From Clostridiales bacterium (lineage in GTDB: Bacteria > Bacillota > Clostridia > Lachnospirales > Lachnospiraceae), in contig JAJQCO010000003.1 of assembly GCA_021202655.1 (NCBI GenBank), positions 10,316-56,691 on the forward strand: a DNA stretch of 46,376 nucleotides, in the 5' to 3' direction. Shown piece after piece: positions 17,125-27,833 of this stretch. Position numbers and translations under genes: made by a program. The first letter of the stretch is position 1, and the number at the start of each line of letters is the position of its first letter. The notes beneath the pieces are model-generated. The model did not search any database, was not told the DNA's origin, and saw only the letters and a list, made by a program, of their open reading frames with translations.

Positions 17125-19560
17125 ATGAAACGAGGACTCTTTATCGTGGCGGTGCTGACGGCAATGTCCGGACTGGCTGCCTGTGGCAGCGGCGCGGGTG
17201 TGGAGGACAGCGCAGAGCCTACGGTGCAGGAAGAGGAGCAGACAGAAGCGTCGGCTTCTGAGGAGGCCGGGGAGACGGCGGTTGCCTCGGAGAAGGAATC
17301 GATTGAGGCTGCGCTGAATCTGGCGAACAATGAGGATCAGGAGTGGACCTATCAGGCGGATGCGGATGCCTGGGTGCTCTCCATTGTGCCCGCCGTGGTG
17401 AATCCGGAGCTGCCGGATCAGCAGGGCGTGTCGGTCTGTGTCCCGGGAGCTTATGTCGTGGGGATTGATACGGACGGCGATGGCGTGGAGGATGTGACGG
17501 CAGAGAGCGATACAGGCGTGGTGAAGGGCGCCCTGGTGATCGACGACGAGGCGCAGGTGACCAGTACGAACGGCCAGATTTATACGGCTGCGACCGCACC
17601 GGTCATCTTAAATACCGGCGCTGCGGGATATGGCTCCAGCACAAACACGACTGCGGCTACGACCTATGCGGCAGAGGGCTATATCAATGTTTCCTGCGGG
17701 AACCGCGGCAAGCAGGATACCGCAGAGGACGCAGACGGAAACACTTATTATACCGGCGACGCGCCCTCCTGCCTGGTAGACCAGAAGAATGCAGCCCGTT
17801 TTGTGAAATATAATATATTGCTCGGCAATCTTCCGGGCAGTGTGGATTTCTTTGTCTCGACCGGCGGCTCCGGCGGCGGCGCACATGCGGTTATGTTTGC
17901 CGCGACGTCCAACAACCCGGATTTCTATGATTATGAGATCGAAGCAGGGGCAGTCGGCGTCTATCTTCTGGAGGATGGGAGCTATTCGACGACGGTGACG
18001 ATCGACGGAGTGGATTATGAGCTTTCTGACGGCGCCTGGGGTTGCATGGCGTATAGCCCGATTACCTCTCTGTATGAGGGAGATATGGCGATGGCCTTTG
18101 AGTATCACATGGACACAGCCTATGATTTCGGAACGCCATTCCAGGCGCAGCTTGCGGAATATCTCTCCGAAGCCTATATGGAATATATCAATGATCAGAA
18201 TCTGAGCGTGAGAGAAGCGGATGTCGGATTTGACCTGGATGGCGACGGAGATCAGGAGGATACGGTCGCGCTGACCATCGAGTATGATCCGGAAGGATAT
18301 CCGGAGACGAACGGGTATTACGGAACCTATCTTGATTTGTACTTGGCGGAATTCCAGTCCAATCTCCAGTGGTATCTGGATCATCTGGACTATGCGGATG
18401 GCTGGACCTGGTTTGACGCGGATGGCAATGCCCTGAGCGACGAAGAAACTGCGGCCATGACTGCCGCAGACAGGACGTTAGCTTTTCTTGAGGGGCGGTA
18501 TGCAAAGAAGGAGGCTGCCCGTGGAGGCCCCGGCGGCATGGGAGGCATGCTGCCGAGCGGGATGAATGGCGCAGCCGATTTCGGCGGGCCGGATGGAGAA
18601 AATAACCAGATGCCGGGCGGTGAAATGCCAGACGGCGGGATGCCAGATGGTGTGAGATCCGATGACCGTGCGCCGGGCGGCGGAGCCCCCGGCGGGAAGG
18701 GAAGAGGGAACAGAGAAGTTCCTGACGGAGAGACGCCTCGCGGCGGGAATGGCAATCCGGATGGTGGAATGCCGGATATGGCAGAGGAAAACAGCCGTAG
18801 CTTCGCGAACAGTTCCGTAGCGGAGAACAGCGCAGGCGACACGATGGATGTGGGAACGCCGGACGCCGGTACGACACAGGCAGCGGGAAGCGGCACAGAT
18901 TCTCTGAACTATTCTTCCTATGAGGAGATGGTAGAGGCGTATGCGTCGGATATCGCAGAGATTCAGGCCGGCGATCAATACGGAAAGAATCTGGTGGAGC
19001 TGTATCATCCGCTGAATTACATTGGAGCGGAGGGTACGGAGAATCCGACCTGGGTCAGAATGCTCATGGGCGCGGCCGAGGGCGATATGTCGATGTTCGC
19101 CTCCCTGAATCTGCAGATCGCGATGTTAAATGCGGGGATTGACGCCAATGTTGAATGGCAGTGGGATGGCGGACATGTCCCGTCTGAGACCTTAAGCGAA
19201 TCCTTCAGCCTGTACGTGGATCAGATGTTTGCAAAGCATGAGAATGGAACCGTAATTGAGACGCCTGCGGCTGTGCCACAGACCGCGAACGGAACCGAAG
19301 AGACGCCTTCCGGGACGGACCTGACCGGCTGGGTGGACGCCACAGATCCGGAGCATGTCACCTTCTCGCTTGCAGATGCCGCCGCATACCGGACGAAGGG
19401 AGCGAGCAAGGCGATTCCCGGCTTCGATGTGATTGATTATGGGCAGGAGGATTATGTTTTTGGAAATACCGAGCGGGATGCCCGCCACTGGAATGCTTGC
19501 CTGCTGCGCATTTTTGAGGAACATGCCGACACGTTGGAACCGCTGTTTAATCAGAATTAA
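17125..19560 (+). CDS. Secreted lipoprotein, tannase/feruloyl-esterase-like alpha/beta hydrolase (subtype A tannase-like)
   Basis: Lipobox-like LAACGSG; INVSCGNRG...SCLVDQKNAARFVKYNILLGNLPGSVDFFVSTGGSGGGAHAVMFAATSNNPDF...AYSPITSL resembles the tannase family (nucleophile in GGSGGG); late GGH motif (WQWDGGHVPSETL). Gly/Pro/Met/Asp-rich linker at about aa 470-560. Confidence 0.65.
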   Translation: MKRGLFIVAVLTAMSGLAACGSGAGVEDSAEPTVQEEEQTEASASEEAGETAVASEKESIEAALNLANNEDQEWTYQADADAWVLSIVPAVVNPELPDQQGVSVCVPGAYVVGIDTDGDGVEDVTAESDTGVVKGALVIDDEAQVTSTNGQIYTAATAPVILNTGAAGYGSSTNTTAATTYAAEGYINVSCGNRGKQDTAEDADGNTYYTGDAPSCLVDQKNAARFVKYNILLGNLPGSVDFFVSTGGSGGGAHAVMFAATSNNPDFYDYEIEAGAVGVYLLEDGSYSTTVTIDGVDYELSDGAWGCMAYSPITSLYEGDMAMAFEYHMDTAYDFGTPFQAQLAEYLSEAYMEYINDQNLSVREADVGFDLDGDGDQEDTVALTIEYDPEGYPETNGYYGTYLDLYLAEFQSNLQWYLDHLDYADGWTWFDADGNALSDEETAAMTAADRTLAFLEGRYAKKEAARGGPGGMGGMLPSGMNGAADFGGPDGENNQMPGGEMPDGGMPDGVRSDDRAPGGGAPGGKGRGNREVPDGETPRGGNGNPDGGMPDMAEENSRSFANSSVAENSAGDTMDVGTPDAGTTQAAGSGTDSLNYSSYEEMVEAYASDIAEIQAGDQYGKNLVELYHPLNYIGAEGTENPTWVRMLMGAAEGDMSMFASLNLQIAMLNAGIDANVEWQWDGGHVPSETLSESFSLYVDQMFAKHENGTVIETPAAVPQTANGTEETPSGTDLTGWVDATDPEHVTFSLADAAAYRTKGASKAIPGFDVIDYGQEDYVFGNTERDARHWNACLLRIFEEHADTLEPLFNQN

Positions 19561-19585
19561 AAAACAAAAAAGAAAGATAGAAAGA

Positions 19586-19625
19586 GTTGCCGTACCGATG
19601 AATTTCGGGCGGCAGCTCTTTTTTG
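19586..19625 (+). terminator. Rho-independent terminator
   Basis: GAGTTGCCG...CGGCAGCTC followed by TTTTTT. Confidence 0.85.
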
Positions 19626-19795
19626 TGCTTATTATTCCATAACTATCCAAAAGGCTGATATAAGATTTTACAATATCATAACAAGAAATAGGTATTGGAT
19701 TTTGAACGACAATTTGTGCAAAAATAACAATGATAGCGATGCTTCGCATGAAATTATTGGGAGAGTTACTTGCGAGAGGAGGAGGAAAATTTCAT

Positions 19796-21484
19796 ATGAG
19801 AAGTGATTGTGTCAAAAAAGGTGCGCAGCAGGCCCCGCATCGTTCGTTATTTTATGCATTGGGTTTGACGAAGGAGGAGATGGAGCGCCCGCTGGTCGGA
19901 ATTGTCAGTTCGCAGAACGAAATTGTCCCGGGTCATATGCATCTGAATCAGATCGTGGAGGCGGTGAAGACCGGCGTCAGCATGGCTGGGGGAACGCCGA
20001 TCGTATTTCCGGCGATTGCCGTATGCGACGGGATCGCGATGGGGCATCAGGGAATGAAATATTCCCTGGTTACGAGGGAGCTGATCGCGGATTCCACGGA
20101 AGCCATGGTGATGGCGCATGCGTTTGACGCGCTGGTTATGGTTCCCAACTGCGACAAGAATGTGCCAGGGCTTCTGATGGCGGCGGCACGGCTGAATCTG
20201 CCGACGATCTTTGTCAGCGGCGGACCTATGCTGGCGGGAAAGGTCTATGGGGAGAAAAAGAGTCTTTCCAGTATTTTCCAGGCGGCAGGCGCCTACGCGG
20301 CCGGAAAAATCAACGATCAGGATCTGGAGGAGTATGAGAGGAATATCTGCCCGACCTGCGGCTCCTGCGCGGGAATGTATACAGCCAATTCCATGAACTG
20401 CCTGACGGAGGCGCTGGGCATGGGCCTGCCGGGGAACGGAACCATACCGGCGGTGTATTCGGAACGGCTCCGCCTGGCCAAGCATGCCGGAATGGCGATT
20501 ATGGAGCTGTACCGGAATCATGTCTGCGCACGGGATATCATGACGAAGGAAGCATTTTTAAACGCACTGGCCGTCGATATGGCAATGGGATGTTCGACCA
20601 ATACCATTCTTCACCTGATCGCCATTGCCCACGAGGCTCAGGTGGACTTTGATCTGGAGCAGTTTAACCGGCTCAGCGGAATGGTTCCGAATCTCTGCCA
20701 TCTGGCTCCGGCAGGGAATCATTACATAGAGGAGCTCCATGAGGCCGGAGGGATTTCCGCGGTTATGCATGAGCTTTCCAAAAAGAATCTGATTGATTTA
20801 AGCGCGAAAACAGTCAGCGGCCAGACGGTGGGAGAGAAGATTTCCGGCGTCAGAAATAAAAATCCGGAGGTTCTGCATCCGATTGATCAGCCATACAGCG
20901 CGACCGGCGGGCTTGCGATCCTGCGGGGAAATATCGCGCCGGATACCTGTGTGGTCAAGCAGTCGGCGGTTGTCCCGGAAATGCTGGTGCATGAAGGGCC
21001 GGCGCGGGTGTTCGACTGTGAGGATGAGGCCATTGTCGCCATCAAGGACGGAACCATTGTTCCGGGCGACGTGGTAGTGATCCGCTATGAGGGTCCGAAG
21101 GGCGGGCCGGGAATGCGCGAGATGCTGAATCCGACGTCGGCGATTGTCGGGATGGGGCTGGGCTCCAGTGTGGCGCTGATCACAGACGGCAGATTCTCCG
21201 GCGCTTCCAGCGGCGCGGCCATTGGACACGTTTCTCCCGAGGCAGCTGTGGGCGGACCGATCGCCCTGATAGAGGAAGGAGATATCATTTCTATTGATAT
21301 ACCCGCTCATTCCATTCAGGTCAGAGTGTCAGATGAGGTACTGGCGGAGAGAAGAAAGAAGTGGAGGCCGAGAGAACCGCGCATCACAAGCGGTTATCTG
21401 GCAAGGTACGCGGATCATGTGACGTCAGGAAACCGCGGGGCGATCCTGCTGCCGTTGAAGGAGCAGGAAGGAAACAGAAAGTAA
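19796..21484 (+). CDS. ilvD: IlvD/Edd family dehydratase (dihydroxy-acid dehydratase-like)
   Basis: [89 protein letters not shown]. Confidence 0.92.
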   Translation: MRSDCVKKGAQQAPHRSLFYALGLTKEEMERPLVGIVSSQNEIVPGHMHLNQIVEAVKTGVSMAGGTPIVFPAIAVCDGIAMGHQGMKYSLVTRELIADSTEAMVMAHAFDALVMVPNCDKNVPGLLMAAARLNLPTIFVSGGPMLAGKVYGEKKSLSSIFQAAGAYAAGKINDQDLEEYERNICPTCGSCAGMYTANSMNCLTEALGMGLPGNGTIPAVYSERLRLAKHAGMAIMELYRNHVCARDIMTKEAFLNALAVDMAMGCSTNTILHLIAIAHEAQVDFDLEQFNRLSGMVPNLCHLAPAGNHYIEELHEAGGISAVMHELSKKNLIDLSAKTVSGQTVGEKISGVRNKNPEVLHPIDQPYSATGGLAILRGNIAPDTCVVKQSAVVPEMLVHEGPARVFDCEDEAIVAIKDGTIVPGDVVVIRYEGPKGGPGMREMLNPTSAIVGMGLGSSVALITDGRFSGASSGAAIGHVSPEAAVGGPIALIEEGDIISIDIPAHSIQVRVSDEVLAERRKKWRPREPRITSGYLARYADHVTSGNRGAILLPLKEQEGNRK

Positions 21485-21547
21485 GCAGAAACTTTTTTCG
21501 TTAAACAAAGCCACAACATACATTCTGATGTGAGAAAGGAATAAAAT

Positions 21548-22819
21548 ATGACGAATTTAGCGATTATATCCCTGATTTTCCTGATCGCTGCGATCGTGAT
21601 CGGATTTATCAGAAACGTCAACGTAGGACTGGTGGGAATTTTGCTGGCTGTCATCCTGGGTTATGGGAGCGGCTCATTTACGGGGAAGCAGATCTTATCC
21701 GGATGGAGCAGTTCCATGTTTCTGACATTAGCGGGAATTACTCTCGTGTTTTCAATCGTACAGGCGAACGGCTCGCTGGAGCTTCTGATCCGGAAAATCG
21801 TAAACAAAATGGGAAATATGGTTGTCCTGGTGCCGATCGTTTATTTTGCCATCAGCTGGATCATTTCCGCGCTTGGCCCCGGCCTGATCCCGACGGCGGC
21901 GCTGGTTACGGTTTTGGCTGTTCCGCTGGCGCATGAGACAGGTTTTCATCCGATCCTTCTGGCTCTCATTGGCGTTCATGCCGCAGATGCGGGTCGGTTT
22001 ACCATGCTGACTGTGGAGGGAAACCTGATCACGGAGCTTCTGCTCGAGCAGGGCTTCACGGATCATATCATGACCGGAATCTGCGTGAGCTCGACGATTC
22101 TTGCGCTTTTAATGTCGCTCATTGCCTATCTCTGGTATAAGGGGTATCGGGTCAGAGTCGGGATGGGACGCGCCGTGGAGGTGGAGAAATTTACGTCCAA
22201 GCAGATTATTTCTCTGATTGGCATGCTGGTCATGGCGCTTCTGATTCTGGTGTTTAAGTTTGAAACCAGCCTTGCCGCGTTCTCCGTGGGAATCGTTCTC
22301 ATCCTTCTGGGTGTCGGCGACCAGAAAAAGGCCTTGTCGCTCATGCCCTGGAATACCATGTTTCTGGTCTGCGGCGTCGGCGTTCTGATGAATCTGGTCA
22401 TTGAGCTGGGCGGGATCGACCTGCTTTCTGATTTCCTGGCGAGCATTATGTCGGCGCAGACCGCGGCGGCTCTGATCGGACTTACGGCTGGAATTATGTC
22501 GCTTTTCAGCTCTACGCTGGGAGTTGTGATTCCGACGCTGGTTCCAACAGTTGGCCCGTTGATCAGCCAGGTGGGAGGCGCTGTTACGACGATGGAGCTC
22601 TGCGCGGCGATCGGTTTTATTGCCTCCACCTCGGGAATCAGCCCGATGTCTACTGCAGGCGGACTGACGCTGGGCGCGATCAGCAGCGATCCGGAATATG
22701 CGGAAAAGTATACGACAAATAAAATATTTATAGAGCTGATCGCCTGGGTGGCGTTCTATCTCATCTTCTGTACCGTTGTCGCGCTGACCGGATATTTCCA
22801 CTGGTTTGCGGCACTGTAA
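21548..22819 (+). CDS. SLC13/MatC-type dicarboxylate carrier family permease
   Basis: Multi-TM protein with MatC_N-like N-terminus (IRNVNVGLVGILLAVILGYGSGSFTGKQILSGW). Confidence 0.75.
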   Translation: MTNLAIISLIFLIAAIVIGFIRNVNVGLVGILLAVILGYGSGSFTGKQILSGWSSSMFLTLAGITLVFSIVQANGSLELLIRKIVNKMGNMVVLVPIVYFAISWIISALGPGLIPTAALVTVLAVPLAHETGFHPILLALIGVHAADAGRFTMLTVEGNLITELLLEQGFTDHIMTGICVSSTILALLMSLIAYLWYKGYRVRVGMGRAVEVEKFTSKQIISLIGMLVMALLILVFKFETSLAAFSVGIVLILLGVGDQKKALSLMPWNTMFLVCGVGVLMNLVIELGGIDLLSDFLASIMSAQTAAALIGLTAGIMSLFSSTLGVVIPTLVPTVGPLISQVGGAVTTMELCAAIGFIASTSGISPMSTAGGLTLGAISSDPEYAEKYTTNKIFIELIAWVAFYLIFCTVVALTGYFHWFAAL

Positions 22820-22850
22820 ACAGGAAGAAAAAGGAGGGATGACGGCAGTC

Positions 22851-24071
22851 ATGAAAAACGATATTGCCTTTATGAAAAACATGCATGTATCAGCCGGAGC
22901 GGGACCGGAATTTTTATCTGAGACTGCGATCGAGCCGGTGAGGCATCTTCACCGTTCGGTGGAAAGCTATCAGTGGACGCCGCTGGTATCTCTGGGGGCA
23001 TTGGCAAAGGAAGTCGGCGTAAAGGGAATTTATGTGAAGGACGAGTCGTACCGGTTTGGTCTGAATGCATTTAAGGGACTGGGCGGGATCTATGCGTTGA
23101 GCTGCGCAGTATGCGAACGGCTTGGTCTGGACGTGGAAAAGGTGAGTTTTGCCGAACTGAAAAAACCGGAATATCAGGAAAAGCTTCGGAACATGATTTT
23201 TGTGACGGCAACAGACGGCAATCACGGAAGGGGCGTTGCCTGGGCAGCCGGGCAGCTTGGCTGCAAAGCCTATGTCTATATGCCGAAGGGGTCTTCAAAG
23301 TATCGGGCGCAGGCAATCCGGAACGCGGGAAAGGCAGAGGTTACAATTACAGATCTGCCATATGACGATGCCGTGCGATATGCCCAGAGTATGAGTCGGG
23401 AGCACGGCTGGATACTCATTCAGGATACCTCGTGGCCGGGTTATGAGAAGGTGCCGTCGTGGATCATTCAGGGATATACGACGATGGCATATGAGGCGTT
23501 GCGTCAGCTTCGTAAATATGGAGAGGAAACACCGACTCATGTGTTTCTCCAGGCCGGAGTAGGAGCCATGGCAGGCGGTGTGGCTGGGTATCTCGTAAAC
23601 GCTTGCAGGCCAAGGCCGGTGATTACGGTTGTGGAGCCGGATCAGGTGGCCTGTATTTATGAATCCGCCAGACATCAGGATGGAGAACCTCATGCGGCGG
23701 TTGGAAATGGCACGACGATTATGGCCGGTTTAAATTGTGGCGAGCCATGCACGGTTACCTGGCCGATTTTAAGGGATTTTGCCAGCTTTTATATGGCCTG
23801 TCCGGATTATGTAGCGGCAAATGGAATGAGACAGCTGGCTGCGCCGAAGGGAGGCGATCTGAAAGTGACCTCGGGAGAATCCGGAGCAGCGACCATGGGT
23901 GCGTTTATGGCGGTTATGGAGAGGCCGGAGCTTGCCGGGCTGAAACAGGAAATGGGTCTGAATGAGAATTCTGTCGTACTTCTTTTCAGCACGGAGGGTG
24001 ACACGGATCCGGAATCCTACAGAGAAATTGTATATCATGGCGCCTGCGCCGCACCAAAGGAAACGTATTAA
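22851..24071 (+). CDS. dpaL: Diaminopropionate ammonia-lyase (PLP-dependent)
   Basis: GLNAFKGLGGIYAL (PLP lysine), VTATDGNHGRGVAWAAGQLGCKAYVYMPKGSSKYRAQAIRNAGKAEVTITD, QAGVGAMAGGVAGYL. Confidence 0.9.
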   Translation: MKNDIAFMKNMHVSAGAGPEFLSETAIEPVRHLHRSVESYQWTPLVSLGALAKEVGVKGIYVKDESYRFGLNAFKGLGGIYALSCAVCERLGLDVEKVSFAELKKPEYQEKLRNMIFVTATDGNHGRGVAWAAGQLGCKAYVYMPKGSSKYRAQAIRNAGKAEVTITDLPYDDAVRYAQSMSREHGWILIQDTSWPGYEKVPSWIIQGYTTMAYEALRQLRKYGEETPTHVFLQAGVGAMAGGVAGYLVNACRPRPVITVVEPDQVACIYESARHQDGEPHAAVGNGTTIMAGLNCGEPCTVTWPILRDFASFYMACPDYVAANGMRQLAAPKGGDLKVTSGESGAATMGAFMAVMERPELAGLKQEMGLNENSVVLLFSTEGDTDPESYREIVYHGACAAPKETY

Positions 24072-24085
24072 CAGGGGGATTTGAT

Positions 24086-25501
24086 ATGGAACAGGAGAAG
24101 AAAACGCCGAGTTTTGGATATGCATTATTTGTAACACTGATTGCTTTTGCAGTTATTATGATCCCAGCTGTTTTTCTGGGGGCGAAGACGCAGCCGTTAT
24201 TTTTGATTTCCTGGATTGTGTCGATTCCGTTTTGCATGAGACTGGGGTATACTTATAAAGAGCTTCAGCAGGGCATGCTGGCTTACTGTGCCAAATCGCT
24301 GGTGCCGATGACGATTGTATTGTGCGTCGGCGCCCTGATCGGGACATGGAACGCCTGTGGAACCGTGCCGATGATTACAAAACTGGGACTTATGACGATC
24401 AACCCGAAATATTTCCTGGTCATCAGCTTTTTTATCTGTATCGTGTTTTCTCTGTTTACCGGTACGTCTTTCGGAACCTGCGGCACGGCTGGTGTGGCTC
24501 TGATGGGAGTTGGCCTTTCGATGGGGCTGAATCCACTGGTCATTGCGGCTCCGATTATCGGCGGCGCGTATTTTGGGGATGCGATTTCACCGTTGTCTGA
24601 CAGCACCAACTGTGCGGCCGGTTCCGTAGGTGTGGACTTGTTTACGAGTATTGGATATCAGGTTTATACCACGGCTCCGGCAGCGCTGATCAGCGCTGTG
24701 ATCTATCTGATCTGGGGGATGAATATTGATACCAGCGGGGTGGATTTAAGCAGTATCGACGGAGTGATTTCCGGGATTGAAAGCAGCTATCGACTGGGGA
24801 TTGTAACCCTGCTTCCGATGCTTGTCGTTCTTGTCATGCTTCTGAGGAGAATTCCCTCAATTCCTTCCATCCTGTGCGGCAGCATCTCAGGGCTGCTGGT
24901 AGCCTGGCTGTATCAGGGACAGAGCTTAAAAAGTGTGATTTTGAGTATGTGGAGCGGATATACGCTGGAGTCGGATAACAGCTTTATCGCCACGATTTTC
25001 AGCCGGGGCGGAATTACGAGCATGCAGGGAACCGCGTTTCTGTTTATCTTTGCGTTTGGCCTGTTTGGGATTCTGAGCACGGCAGGGATTATTGATAAGG
25101 TTGTGGAGCCCCTGATGAAGCGGGTGACCGGTCGCCTCAGTGGAACCATCTGCACGGTGATCCTTGGGTTTATTGCCAATGAAACCTCAGCTTCCGGTAA
25201 CTTTTCCTTCGTGTTTACCGGCAATCTGATGACGCCGATCTATGAGAAAAATGGACTGAACAAATGGGATCTGACCCGTGCCATGTCGGTGGGCTGCCTT
25301 CTCAGCGGACTTCTGATCCCGTGGAATTCCAATCCGCTCACGGTAACCGGTTTCCTGGGCGTCGACGCGGCGGAAATGCTGCCCTATATGTTTACGCCGA
25401 TTGTGACCTGCGCGGTTCTGCTGTTCTACACCAGCACCAATATTGATAAGAAATTCAGCAGACTTGCCAGAGAGACCGAACATCCGCAGAAAACGGGCTG
25501 A
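24086..25501 (+). CDS. Na+/H+ antiporter NhaC family protein
   Basis: Multi-TM NhaC pattern (FTGTSFGTCGTAGVALMGVG..., IIGGAYFGDAISPLSDSTNCAAG). Confidence 0.88.
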   Translation: MEQEKKTPSFGYALFVTLIAFAVIMIPAVFLGAKTQPLFLISWIVSIPFCMRLGYTYKELQQGMLAYCAKSLVPMTIVLCVGALIGTWNACGTVPMITKLGLMTINPKYFLVISFFICIVFSLFTGTSFGTCGTAGVALMGVGLSMGLNPLVIAAPIIGGAYFGDAISPLSDSTNCAAGSVGVDLFTSIGYQVYTTAPAALISAVIYLIWGMNIDTSGVDLSSIDGVISGIESSYRLGIVTLLPMLVVLVMLLRRIPSIPSILCGSISGLLVAWLYQGQSLKSVILSMWSGYTLESDNSFIATIFSRGGITSMQGTAFLFIFAFGLFGILSTAGIIDKVVEPLMKRVTGRLSGTICTVILGFIANETSASGNFSFVFTGNLMTPIYEKNGLNKWDLTRAMSVGCLLSGLLIPWNSNPLTVTGFLGVDAAEMLPYMFTPIVTCAVLLFYTSTNIDKKFSRLARETEHPQKTG

Positions 25502-25544
25502 GAATCTGAAAACAATGCCTAATATCAAATGAAGGAAGAAGATT

Positions 25545-26726
25545 ATGAATAAATATTATGATCAGATCTGCGATTTTATCGACGCACACAGAGATGAAAT
25601 GGTGGAAAAATGGAAGACGCTTGTGAATCTGGAAGGCCATTACAATGAGAAGGCCAATGTGGAGCGGGCACGCGACTATGTGCAGCGGGAATTTGAGGCG
25701 GAAGGCTTTCGATGCCATGTTCATGAGGTGATGGAAGAGAGAGCCGGTATTCTTGTCGGCATGCTGGGGGAGGATCGTCCAGGAGCTCCGATCCTTTTCT
25801 CCGGTCATGTGGATACCGTACACAAATCAGGCTCTTTTGGCAGAGAAAATCCGTTTGAAATCCGGGATGGAAAGGCTTATGGGCCGGGCGTGTTGGACAT
25901 TAAGGGTGGGATTATTCTTTCGCTTTATGTGGTGAAAGCGTTAAACAATATCTGATCTCAGGATCATCCGATTAAGATCATGTTTGCCGGGGAGGAGGAA
26001 TCGGATCACATCGGCAACGATGCCGACGTATTCTTCCGCGAGGAAAGCAGAGGAGCGCTCTGCGCATTCAATATGGAAACCGGCCATATCCAGAACCGTC
26101 TGTGCGTCGGCCGGAAGACACAGTATACGATTCATGCCTGTGTACATGGATTGGGCGGACACGCCGGAAACGAATTTACCAAAGGGAAGAATGCGGTTCA
26201 CGAGGCGATTTTTAAGTGTGCGGAGCTGACGCGCCTTACGGATCTGGATAAGGGGACGACGGTGACGGTCAGCGTGATCAACAGCGGCGGAAATACGAAC
26301 AGCACCTCGATTCCGGATCTGAGTGAATTCACCGTCGATATTCGTGTATTTTCCGATGAGATCGGGAAACAGGTTCTCGAGGATGTCGCCGCCATTATGA
26401 AGAAGACCTTTATCGAAGGGACGACGACGGAGTATTCGGTCGATTTTGCGAAGCTGCATCCGTTTGAGCCGAACGAAAAAATTATGAAGCTGTTTCATCT
26501 GATTAATCAGGTTGCGGTGGAACATGGCTTCCCTGAATTTGGTCAGATTCAGCTTGGCGGAGCGTCTGATGCCGGCGCGATTGCGTCAGCAGGAGTTCCG
26601 GTCGTCTGTTCCTGTGGCCCGATTGGAGAGTACAATCACAATATCCGTGAGTATGCAGTGGTGGATTCTATGTTCAGTCGTGCAAAAATTTATGCGCTGA
26701 CTGTGACAGAGCTTGATCAGCTGTAG
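25545..26726 (+). pseudogene. M20 family metallo-hydrolase (ArgE/DapE/CPG2-like) interrupted by in-frame TGA at 25953-25955
   Basis: Frame 25545-25955 has FSGHVDTVH and GPGVLDIKGG; same frame resumes SQDHPIKIMFAGEEESDHIGND...GGASDAGAIASAGVPVVCSCGPIGEYNHNIREYAVVDSM to 26726. Confidence 0.88.
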
Positions 26727-26764
26727 GAAATACGCCGCCCCGCATGGCGGGGAGGTGGGAAACC

Positions 26765-27817
26765 ATGACGCCGGAAGGGATGTGCGACTGGATGATGACG
26801 GAACGATTCCCCAATATAGATGAAATCCTTTTAACCAGCAGCTTTGCCGGGATGAGCCGCGTACGCGTGTTTCTGATCCCCGGGAAAAACGGCGGAAGGA
26901 GTCTGATGATTGACGCCGGGTTCCGAAGCGCAGACAGCCGGGAGCGCCTGGAGAGAGCTCTGGCACAGAGAGGAATTTCCTGCGACAGCCTTGATATCTT
27001 TCTGACCCATAAGCATTCGGATCATTGCGGGCAGGCGGAATATTTTGCCAGGAAGGGCGCCAGGATTTTTCTGAACTCACAGGAGGAGGCGCACGCCTAC
27101 AACTGTATGTGCTGCAATTTAAAAAAAGAGGCGGTCGATGAGATGGAAACGGTTCTGCGCTTCATGGGTATCACGCCGGAGCGCCAGCCGGGGCTGCATC
27201 AGTTCTATCATGATTTTAATCATAAGGCGCAGGAGAGGGACTGGCTTCTGATGGTAGATGATTTTCCGTATGATAAGATATCTGAGGGGGAATTACTGGA
27301 ATATGGAGATTACTGTTTTGAGACAGTCCGACTGAAGGGTCACACCTCCGGCCAGCTGGGGCTTTATGACCGGGAGCGGAACATTCTGTTCTGTGCGGAT
27401 CAGCTGATGGAGGGACTGACGCCGGTTGTCCCGACCGCGTTCCCGGACGAGCGTCTTCTTTCCGGTTATTTTGCTTCCCTTGCATGGATCAGGAAAGAGA
27501 GTGAAAAAAGCCGGATCATTCCTTCTCACGGGAGAGATATCGCGGATCCTGGCCGAACCGTGGATCAGACCAGAGAAAATTATATGGACAAAATACAGGT
27601 GGTCAGGGCGATTCTCGCGCGCGAGAAGAGACAAATGACGGTGGCGGAAGCAACCAGCCTTTTCCTGGGCAGAGACAGGCTGCCGGAAAGCGACAGAGAG
27701 TGGATGCGTCTGCGGACGGCAAACGCGATGGTATTTTCCTGCCTGGAATACCTGCATGATACAGGACTGGCAGATCGCATAAATGAAAACGGAATCCTTT
27801 ATTGGAGGACGACATAG
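26765..27817 (+). CDS. MBL fold metallo-hydrolase
   Basis: FLTHKHSDHCGQAEYFA (HxHxDH), GHTSGQLGLYDRERNILFCADQLM; start ATG 26765 after GGGGAGGTGGG. Confidence 0.9.
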   Translation: MTPEGMCDWMMTERFPNIDEILLTSSFAGMSRVRVFLIPGKNGGRSLMIDAGFRSADSRERLERALAQRGISCDSLDIFLTHKHSDHCGQAEYFARKGARIFLNSQEEAHAYNCMCCNLKKEAVDEMETVLRFMGITPERQPGLHQFYHDFNHKAQERDWLLMVDDFPYDKISEGELLEYGDYCFETVRLKGHTSGQLGLYDRERNILFCADQLMEGLTPVVPTAFPDERLLSGYFASLAWIRKESEKSRIIPSHGRDIADPGRTVDQTRENYMDKIQVVRAILAREKRQMTVAEATSLFLGRDRLPESDREWMRLRTANAMVFSCLEYLHDTGLADRINENGILYWRTT

Positions 27818-27833
27818 AAGAAAGGAGTAGAAA

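Noticed and set aside
25945-25995. TGA in the M20 gene considered as selenocysteine
   Set aside because: Homologs usually have a Gly-aromatic pair here, not Cys. The only nearby stem is a 4-bp GATC/GATC with no G-rich loop.
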